This document shows, one piece after another, positions 34,891 to 39,971 of a stretch of 39,971 bases of DNA. The DNA comes from Vibrio sp. 10N.261.55.A7 (GTDB taxonomy: Bacteria > Pseudomonadota > Gammaproteobacteria > Enterobacterales > Vibrionaceae). The translations under genes were made by a program, and so were the position numbers. Numbering within the stretch: position 1 is the first letter of the stretch; the number at the start of each line of letters is the position of its first letter. The stretch covers positions 1 through 39,971 of the forward strand of contig NZ_MCWZ01000289.1 in assembly GCF_002877365.1 (NCBI RefSeq). The letters are read 5' to 3'. The notes under the pieces were generated by a model that did not search any database, was not told the DNA's origin, and saw only the letters and a list, made by a program, of their open reading frames with translations.

Positions 34891-34976
34891 AAGTAAGAAG
34901 AAACACAAAACCATTAGCGTAGGCTCTTTTGAGCTTCTTCCCCGGGCCCAGAACAGGACGTTTTGGGCCTTTTTTT
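34891..34976 (+). ncRNA. Candidate small RNA of about 85 nt between rsmF and the CvfB-like gene
   Basis: A perfect TATAAT predicts a start near 34891. The transcript would have an A-rich unpaired 5' part, then a small hairpin (AGGCTC / GAGCTT with loop TTTT, 34921-34936). Next comes a pyrimidine-rich single-stranded patch (CTTCCCC), and it ends in a 10-bp GC-rich terminator with seven U. There is no open frame with a Shine-Dalgarno. This is the layout of an Hfq-type trans-acting sRNA: seed region, then a terminator with a U tail. I do not recognise it as a named Vibrio sRNA. The alternative is that it is only the rsmF terminator. Confidence 0.55.
34945..34976 (+). terminator. Terminator of the candidate sRNA (and of rsmF readthrough)
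   Basis: A 10-bp stem with one G-U pair, 34945-34954 / 34960-34969 (GGCCCAGAAC / GTTTTGGGCC), loop AGGAC, followed by seven T. Confidence 0.9.
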
Positions 34977-35007
34977 GCGTTCAAGAATAGCTGCCGTTTA
35001 TGACTCA

Positions 35008-35028
35008 CAATAGTCGTCATCACTATTG
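35008..35028. other. Hairpin downstream of the CvfB-like gene
   Basis: CAATAGT (35008-35014) / ACTATTG (35022-35028), 7-base loop, 35 bases past the stop at 35063 on the minus strand. There is no U tract, so it may be a 3'-end stabiliser rather than an intrinsic terminator. Confidence 0.4.
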
Positions 35029-35062
35029 CAACAACAACCATTACGCCTTCAACAGGAAGGGA

Positions 35063-35899
35063 CTATTTAACTAGGTTAATGCCTTCTTTATCTATCGTAA
35101 TCTTGCCTTGCTTGTAAAGGCCACCAATGGTCTTTTTGAATGTACCCTTACTGGTTCTAAAAGTAGTGAAGATCGCATCAGGTGATGATTTATCATTCAA
35201 AGGTAAAAAGCCGCCTTTCTTTTCAAGCAAATCCATGACCTTCGTGCTCAACTCATCCATTTTAGCCACACCGATTTTCTGCAGTGACAAATTGATTTTG
35301 CCATCATCACGAATCGACTTTATGTAGCCTTTCAGCTGTTTACCGATAAACAACTTACCAAAAACGTCTGACGGAAAAATCATTCCCCAGTGCTCACCAT
35401 TTACAATGGCCTTATAACCAAGATCGCTACGCTCAGCAATAATGAGGCTCACTTGTTGATTCACCGTATAATTAGCCGGTGTTTTATCTAGCAATTTATT
35501 AAACTTCGTCGTACCGACAATTCGCCCTGACGCTTTGTCTGAGTATACGTAAACGAGAATGTTAGAGCCTTCACGTAAGGTGCCGCGCTGCTCACTATAA
35601 GGAACAAGCAGATCTTTCGCGGTGACTCCCCAGTTGACAAAAGCGCCAGTACTATTCACACCAACAACTTCCATTAATCCCCACTCCCCAACTTGAGCGA
35701 CTGGCGTTTCCGTTGTAGCGGCAAGCTGATTTTCGGAGTCAAAATACAGAAATACGTCGACAGTCTGGCCAACTTCTACACCTTCAGGTGCATGTTTATT
35801 AGGTAATAAAGTAGAGCCATAATCTCCAGCGTCTAAAAATACGCCAAAATCAGCTTTCCTAATGACTTCTAACTTGTTCACTTGACCAACATTAACCAT
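35063..35899 (-). CDS. cvfB: CvfB/YitL-family S1 RNA-binding protein
   Basis: A 278-residue cytoplasmic protein of the CvfB family. It has three S1-type OB-folds in tandem: about 5-60 (VIRKADFGVFLDAG), about 70-130 (GEWGLMEVVGVNSTGAFVNW) and about 145-215 (SLIIAERSDLGYKAIVNGEHWGMIFPSDVF ... GKINLSLQKIG). A C-terminal winged helix follows (about 220-278, GGFLPLNDKSSPDAI). Homologues in Gram-positives bind RNA and affect virulence gene expression; the role in Vibrio is unclear. It is convergent with the candidate sRNA. The ATG at 35899 has a modest AGAGA. Confidence 0.85.
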   Translation of the reverse strand: MVNVGQVNKLEVIRKADFGVFLDAGDYGSTLLPNKHAPEGVEVGQTVDVFLYFDSENQLAATTETPVAQVGEWGLMEVVGVNSTGAFVNWGVTAKDLLVPYSEQRGTLREGSNILVYVYSDKASGRIVGTTKFNKLLDKTPANYTVNQQVSLIIAERSDLGYKAIVNGEHWGMIFPSDVFGKLFIGKQLKGYIKSIRDDGKINLSLQKIGVAKMDELSTKVMDLLEKKGGFLPLNDKSSPDAIFTTFRTSKGTFKKTIGGLYKQGKITIDKEGINLVK

Positions 35900-36000
35900 T
35901 TTATCTGTCTCTTTTTAAATTTACGGCGATTATAACTAAACTCTGTTATCCTTTCGCTAGTTGTGTTGATTAATTTTCAGAAATATCTCAGGAGCAGTAT

Positions 36001-37386
36001 TTGGTCACCGTCGATAAACATGACGCTATTACCCTCAAAATTTCCCATGCGATGGCATTAACCAAAAAGTCCGATTTGGATGTATACCTTTTTGTGCCAG
36101 GAGAACTCGGTTTATCCCCAGAAGTATTAAGTGAAAGTGCTTTTTACTATAGCTCTATCAATCAAAAAAGAGCTTACTTTAGTGATAAAACATTACTGCC
36201 TTTGGTTCACAGCCGGCTCGCTAAACGTGGTCGCTTATCAACAACTCAATACCGCGTAAGTTTAAGCTTATTCGCCTATCAATATGTCATCGCGTTGGAT
36301 AAAGCCGTAGCTGAGCTAAACAAAAACAATACTGATACTGTCAATGCGGATGATGTTGATGAAGTCATTGAACTCGCGTTAGACATCCTTAAAAGATTAC
36401 GACGTGCGATTCCGTTTGAAGAAAGCTTGAAGCGCTATTATGCCAATATAGACAACTACCTATCTTGGTATACTGGCCAAAAGTTTATGTCTTTGATTGC
36501 CCATATGCCAAGAGATGGTGATTACAAAACAATCAAAGAGCGACTGGTTACGATAATAGAAAAAGAAACCGCCCATCGTAAACTCAATAATTACAACTCT
36601 AAAAACGTTCGCGATGACGCGACGCGAATGAGCAACAAAATGCGCCTATTACGTCGCCTTATTGAGCACCCTATTGTGTTAAAAGAGAAAGTCACCTCGC
36701 TCGGTAAAAACATGAAACGCGCGGTAAAAGGCGTTGCGACTGGATTGGTTATGGTCTTCGTAACAATCACTGTCATTGTTGCCCGTGACTATTGGGGAGA
36801 GATCACTGCATCGTTTATCGTCGCAATGTCTTTTGTATACGCCTTACGTGAAATCTTTAAAGACGATCTAAGGGATGTACTTTGGCGTGTGATTCGAAAA
36901 GGCAAAGCAAAATGGCGCAGAACCTATATCGATCCTACGACTAAAAAGGCGGTTGGGCAGAAAAACGAATGGCTCGATTACAAATCAATGAGTAAGCTAC
37001 CTGATAGAATATTAGCGATTCGTAAAAAGCGTGTGGTACAGCGTGAAGAACAAATCCTCCATTATCGGTCAGAAACAGAGATGTCGACGTCTCGCTTTAT
37101 GAGTGGTTATGAAGAAACACGTGAAACTCTTCAGGTAAGCATGAGAAGCCTGACTCGCCTTATGGACAAAGGCTCGAACAAGCTTTACCAACTGAATAAT
37201 GGTCAAGTAACGAAAGAGTCCGTAGAAAAAAGGCACCTACTCAATCTTATTGTCAAAGAAGACAACCACAACAATGAGCCACAATATTATCGTTGGAAGA
37301 TCATTCTAAATCGAAGCAAAATTGTCGCGATTGAGTCTATGGAAATTGACAACAAAGAAGCGCCTAGAGAACTCATTAAAGGCTAG
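36001..37386 (+). CDS. Unknown two-span inner-membrane protein
   Basis: A 461-residue protein I do not recognise. The N-terminal part, about 240 residues, is soluble and helical, with a charged central stretch (NADDVDEVIELALDILKRL). Then come two adjacent membrane helices (about 249-265 and 270-288: GLVMVFVTITVIVARDYW, then TASFIVAMSFVYAL). A very basic segment follows directly (RVIRKGKAKWRRTYIDP) and then a soluble C-terminal domain of about 150 residues. The helical hairpin puts both large domains on the same side, probably the cytoplasm. The start is a TTG at 36001 with a strong AGGAG six bases upstream. Its stop shares the CTAG tetranucleotide with the convergent DUF4442 gene. The function is not known. 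Confidence 0.7.
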   Translation: MVTVDKHDAITLKISHAMALTKKSDLDVYLFVPGELGLSPEVLSESAFYYSSINQKRAYFSDKTLLPLVHSRLAKRGRLSTTQYRVSLSLFAYQYVIALDKAVAELNKNNTDTVNADDVDEVIELALDILKRLRRAIPFEESLKRYYANIDNYLSWYTGQKFMSLIAHMPRDGDYKTIKERLVTIIEKETAHRKLNNYNSKNVRDDATRMSNKMRLLRRLIEHPIVLKEKVTSLGKNMKRAVKGVATGLVMVFVTITVIVARDYWGEITASFIVAMSFVYALREIFKDDLRDVLWRVIRKGKAKWRRTYIDPTTKKAVGQKNEWLDYKSMSKLPDRILAIRKKRVVQREEQILHYRSETEMSTSRFMSGYEETRETLQVSMRSLTRLMDKGSNKLYQLNNGQVTKESVEKRHLLNLIVKEDNHNNEPQYYRWKIILNRSKIVAIESMEIDNKEAPRELIKG

Positions 37387-37859
37387 CTCACACGCTTTAA
37401 CGACAAGGTAAGGTAGAAAACAGCCATCGGTTCGTCGCCATTAAGCGATGGACTGGTTGCTGTAATTTTAACCTCTTGGTTTACTCGCTCCCCCGATTCG
37501 ATCGTTTCATCCAACATGCTATCAATCAGCGCACCGTCATCACAATGAAAATGGACATCAGCCTCGGGACGTTTTAAAAACTCTCCTCGCACCGATTTAA
37601 AAGCCAACGAGACCTTTTCTCCACGAGATTGTGCTTTGCTCATCGCCATAAAACCACCAGCAACATCAGCGCCTACACAAAGTACCCCAAAGTACATACT
37701 ATTTAAATGATTCTTACTTCTTCGTTTAAGCGGAATTTTCACTTCAACTCGCTCCTGATCAAGATGGAGTATTTTAGGGCGAGATAACCAAATAAAGGGG
37801 ACTTTGAACAATCCAAAAAGTGATAAATAGATGTTGGCCTTTCTTAGCTCTGATAACAT
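37383..37859 (-). CDS. DUF4442 hot-dog fold protein (possible acyl-CoA thioesterase)
   Basis: A 158-residue protein of the DUF4442 / PaaI-like hot-dog group. Features are the N-terminal helix (FGLFKVPFIWL), the strand VEVKIPLKRRSKNHLNSMYFGVLCVGADVAGG containing the long central helix, and later parallel strands (VSLAFKSVRGEF; VKITAT; FYLTLSLKR). The usual thioesterase acid is less clear, though N/D residues in HLNSMYFG are in the right place. The substrate is unknown. It is convergent with the membrane-protein gene and shares the stop tetranucleotide. ATG has GGA nine bases upstream. Confidence 0.75.
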   Translation of the reverse strand: MLSELRKANIYLSLFGLFKVPFIWLSRPKILHLDQERVEVKIPLKRRSKNHLNSMYFGVLCVGADVAGGFMAMSKAQSRGEKVSLAFKSVRGEFLKRPEADVHFHCDDGALIDSMLDETIESGERVNQEVKITATSPSLNGDEPMAVFYLTLSLKRVS

Positions 37860-37999
37860 GTCGAATCCTTAACATAAAGTCATCAGACCAGTTCATATAA
37901 AATACTGAGAATTGTCAATTATCGATACTCGATACAGTGAGGAAGGGCCAGATCTAAACAAACTGGCCCAAGAGTTATGATGCATTGAACCAAGTACAG

Positions 38000-38012
38000 G
38001 TGACAATGTAAC
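38000..38012. promoter_or_regulatory. matS-like site downstream of the PpsA-like gene
   Basis: GTGACAATGTAAC matches GTGACRNYGTCAC at 12 of 13 positions (A for C in the right arm). It is intergenic, 12 bases from the stop of the PpsA-like gene. Confidence 0.45.
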
Positions 38013-38024
38013 TAACCAAATATT

Positions 38025-38927
38025 TTAATCGGTCACGATAACATCTATTCTCTTCTTCTCAGCGAGGTAATGATGCAGCTTCTTGGTTTCTTGAATAGAA
38101 TGCGCAACCAATACCATCGGTTTCTTAACACTGAGTGAAGCCTTTTCGACCAGATCAATCAGCTGAATCACGGCTTCATTCTCTGGGTCAAAACTGTTTT
38201 CTAGTCTCTCTGACATTTTGTCCACACCCAACGCAAATTGCGCAAGGTTATCTAGGTGAGTGACAACACCATCAAAATAGTGTAGAAGTCGTTCTGCTAG
38301 AATAACCGACGAGGGAACGTCAACACTAAACAGCACTTTCAAGCCATTTAGCCCTCTCGGTAGGCCTTGCTCGGCCAACTTATCAATGATAGTTGCGGCA
38401 TCAGCCAACGTTCTAACAAACGGTATGACAACCTCAGTATTGATTCCCTTATCTCGCAATGCTTTTACAACTTCACACTCAAGTGAAAACGCAGCCGCAT
38501 ACGTCTTAGATGCGTAGCGAATTACGCCACGTAAGCCTAATGCAGGATTCTCCTCTGGCTCTTCGATACCTCCACCAATGAGTGAGCCCAACGCTTGGCT
38601 GTCCATGCTATTCAAGCAAACTCTGATCCTTTCGTGATGCGGCCGTATAGACCCTTCAATCTGAGAACACATCATTTGTACAAAGTAATCTGAAACCTCA
38701 CTGCCTGCGACAATGCTGTCTATTGACGTTTTCTCAAGTGCCGAGAGCCCCTCTAAATTCAGTGTCATTGAGGGATGAAAGAAAATCTGGTCTTGAATTA
38801 AATCAGCCATGGAGACAAAGAGGTGAGGTTTGTCTGTCTTGGAAGATTGCGTTACATCCTGTGTCGATGGAAATGCATCGCCAAGGACTAAATCATTCTC
38901 TATCGTGGTTATTATTGGAATACTCAT
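38025..38927 (-). CDS. Stand-alone PpsA C-terminal (PEP-utilizer barrel) domain protein, probable pseudoenzyme
   Basis: A 300-residue protein homologous only to the C-terminal TIM-barrel third of PEP synthase. Matching blocks are IGGGIEEPEENPALGLRGVIRY, FSLECE, VIPFVRTLADA, VPSSVILAERLLHYFDG and ALGVDK. The N-terminal ATP-grasp and the phosphohistidine swivel domain are absent. R133, R137, E150 and R172, which contact PEP or pyruvate in the family, are kept. The metal-binding Glu before IPS is D203, the SND ligand motif reads LDN (D226/N227) and the catalytic Cys position is A275. Catalysis is therefore unlikely, but PEP or pyruvate binding is possible. ATG 38927; the Shine-Dalgarno is weak. 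It is divergent from aroH, near where E. coli carries ppsA divergent from ppsR-aroH. Confidence 0.8.
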   Translation of the reverse strand: MSIPIITTIENDLVLGDAFPSTQDVTQSSKTDKPHLFVSMADLIQDQIFFHPSMTLNLEGLSALEKTSIDSIVAGSEVSDYFVQMMCSQIEGSIRPHHERIRVCLNSMDSQALGSLIGGGIEEPEENPALGLRGVIRYASKTYAAAFSLECEVVKALRDKGINTEVVIPFVRTLADAATIIDKLAEQGLPRGLNGLKVLFSVDVPSSVILAERLLHYFDGVVTHLDNLAQFALGVDKMSERLENSFDPENEAVIQLIDLVEKASLSVKKPMVLVAHSIQETKKLHHYLAEKKRIDVIVTD

Positions 38928-38963
38928 TACTGCTTCATATCTATCCAAGTATTATTTGGATTA

Positions 38964-39017
38964 GAACACATGTTCGCTAAGACTATTACGCATATTCCCA
39001 CTATTTACACGTGTAAA
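38964..39017. promoter_or_regulatory. Two palindromes in the divergent PpsA-like / aroH promoter region
   Basis: GAACACATGTTC (38964-38975; arms GAACA / TGTTC) and a perfect 14-bp palindrome TTTACACGTGTAAA (39004-39017). Both lie in the 184-bp gap between divergent genes. The second contains TyrR-type half-sites (TTTACA, TGTAAA) but in the inverse order to a TyrR box. No TrpR operator is visible. The regulator is unknown. Confidence 0.5.
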
Positions 39018-39111
39018 CCCTAAGCCACAAAAAGATTCAGGGTTAAGAGTTTATTCCTACGCCTATTTCCGTTATCTTTACCGCTTCGCAATTGAAGGTA
39101 CAAGCAATAAC

Positions 39112-39971
39112 ATGCCATTAAAAACAGATGAATTGAGAACCCAGCCATTGGGTCCTATGCCGACACCGGCAGAGCTTGGAAGCGCTCATCCTATTACTGA
39201 AGATGTTGCTAGCAAAATCGCGCATTCACGTCGCCAAATTGAAAACATTCTAACGGGTGAAGACAAACGACTATTGGTTATTGTCGGCCCTTGTTCGGTG
39301 CATGACACTGACGCTGCTCTTGATTACGCAGCAAAACTATCCAAGATACAGCAGCAATACAGTGAAGAGCTGTTTATTGTTATGCGTACTTACTTTGAGA
39401 AACCAAGAACAGTCGTTGGTTGGAAAGGCTTGATCACTGACCCTAATCTTGATGGCTCATATGCGCTAGAAACCGGGCTTAATAAAGCGCGTAAGCTACT
39501 GCTTGATATAAACAAGCTTGGTTTGGCGACTGCGACTGAATTTCTAGATATGATCACTGGTCAGTATATTGCAGACCTGATCTCTTGGGGTGCGATTGGA
39601 GCCAGAACCACCGAGTCTCAAATTCATAGAGAAATGGCGTCTGCACTGTCTTGCCCAGTCGGCTTTAAAAACGGAACCAACGGCAACGTAAAGATCGCCA
39701 TTGATGCCATTCGTGCTTCTAATGCCTCACACTACTTCTATTCGCCTGACAAAAATGGCCGCATGACTGTCTACCGTACGAGTGGAAACCCTCACGGTCA
39801 TATCATCTTACGTGGTGGTGATCAAGGGCCAAACTTTGATGCCGATTCAGTCGAAGAAGCTTGCAAAAAGTTAGATGAGGTGTCACTACCGACACGTTTG
39901 GTTGTCGACTTCAGCCACGCTAACTGTGAGAAGCAGCACCGCAAGCAAATCGATGTTGCTCGTGATATCTG
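39112..39971 (+). CDS. aroH: 3-deoxy-7-phosphoheptulonate synthase, AroH-like (partial, 3' end outside window)
   Basis: The first 286 codons of a class I DAHP synthase (full length about 350). The enzyme condenses PEP and erythrose-4-phosphate in the first step of aromatic amino acid synthesis. Visible motifs are LLVIVGPCSVHD, MRTYFEKPRTVVGWKG, GARTTESQIHRE, PVGFKNGTNGN, HIILRGG and VVDFSHANCEKQH. The N-terminus (TDELRT) and the segment ATEFLDMITGQYIADLISWGA are closer to E. coli AroH (Trp-sensitive) than to AroF. The frame is open to the window edge. ATG at 39112 has only a distant AAGG. Expression may be controlled through the palindromes upstream. Confidence 0.92.
   Translation, partial: MPLKTDELRTQPLGPMPTPAELGSAHPITEDVASKIAHSRRQIENILTGEDKRLLVIVGPCSVHDTDAALDYAAKLSKIQQQYSEELFIVMRTYFEKPRTVVGWKGLITDPNLDGSYALETGLNKARKLLLDINKLGLATATEFLDMITGQYIADLISWGAIGARTTESQIHREMASALSCPVGFKNGTNGNVKIAIDAIRASNASHYFYSPDKNGRMTVYRTSGNPHGHIILRGGDQGPNFDADSVEEACKKLDEVSLPTRLVVDFSHANCEKQHRKQIDVARDI

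Noticed and set aside
38949..39111. TrpR operator for aroH as in E. coli
   Set aside because: No ACTAGT-type palindrome is present in the gap.
1..39971. CRISPR arrays, tRNA/rRNA genes, insertion sequences, integron attC sites, prophage or defence genes
   Set aside because: No regular repeat-spacer pattern, cloverleaf, transposase, integrase or phage gene was seen; all larger frames are core-genome proteins.

Overview
The window is a stretch of gammaproteobacterial core chromosome, almost certainly from the Vibrionaceae and most likely Vibrio chromosome 1. The evidence is gene order and protein identity. The blocks matP / lon-like protease / fabA / rmf, rlmKL-glutaredoxin-uup-DUF3466, pyrD-zapC, pepN / DUF2835 / large NAD-glutamate dehydrogenase, and msrC-proQ-prc beside letA-letB-rsmF follow the Vibrio arrangement and partly that of E. 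coli. Codon usage looks even. I found no insertion sequence, prophage, integron cassette, CRISPR array, rRNA or tRNA. MatP and three 12-of-13 matches to the matS consensus, all between genes, suggest the Ter macrodomain.

Layout. 1-5.2 kb, minus strand: a small unknown gene with an apparent frameshift, a periplasmic solute-binding protein, a dCache chemoreceptor, a secreted TolA-C-like mini-protein, a DUF3634 protein and matP. 5.4-7.6 kb, plus strand: a Lon-family protease (ycbZ) and fabA. The fabA promoter carries FadR-like and FabR-like operators as in E. coli. 7.8-14.0 kb, minus strand: rmf, then the operon rlmKL-glutaredoxin-uup-DUF3466, with a terminator between them. 14.5-25.2 kb, minus strand: zapC, pyrD, gdhB, a DUF2835 gene, pepN and a secreted two-repeat protein behind a CRP/FNR-like site. 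25.3-28.5 kb, minus strand: prc, proQ and msrC. An unusually long gap of about 850 bp without a gene follows. 29.4-34.8 kb, plus strand: letA, letB (seven MCE repeats) and rsmF, then a probable free-standing sRNA. 35.1-39.0 kb: a CvfB-type S1 protein, an unknown two-span membrane protein, a DUF4442 hot-dog protein, and a lone PpsA C-terminal-domain pseudoenzyme. The last is divergent from an aroH-type DAHP synthase that runs off the right edge.

Themes. Much of the content is housekeeping that responds to growth state: unsaturated fatty acid synthesis, ribosome hibernation, rRNA methylation, pyrimidine synthesis, division and Ter organisation, and outer-membrane lipid transport. No defence or mobile system is visible. 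The observations most worth following are (i) the stand-alone PpsA-like barrel that keeps the PEP-phosphate arginines but has lost catalytic residues, next to the PEP-consuming aroH; (ii) the probable sRNA at about 34891-34976; (iii) the gdhB/pyrD junction, where a promoter, a C-run start site, a terminator hairpin and the pyrD Shine-Dalgarno are packed into about 70 bp; (iv) a matS-like site sitting on the matP core promoter. All assignments come from reading the sequence; no searches were run.
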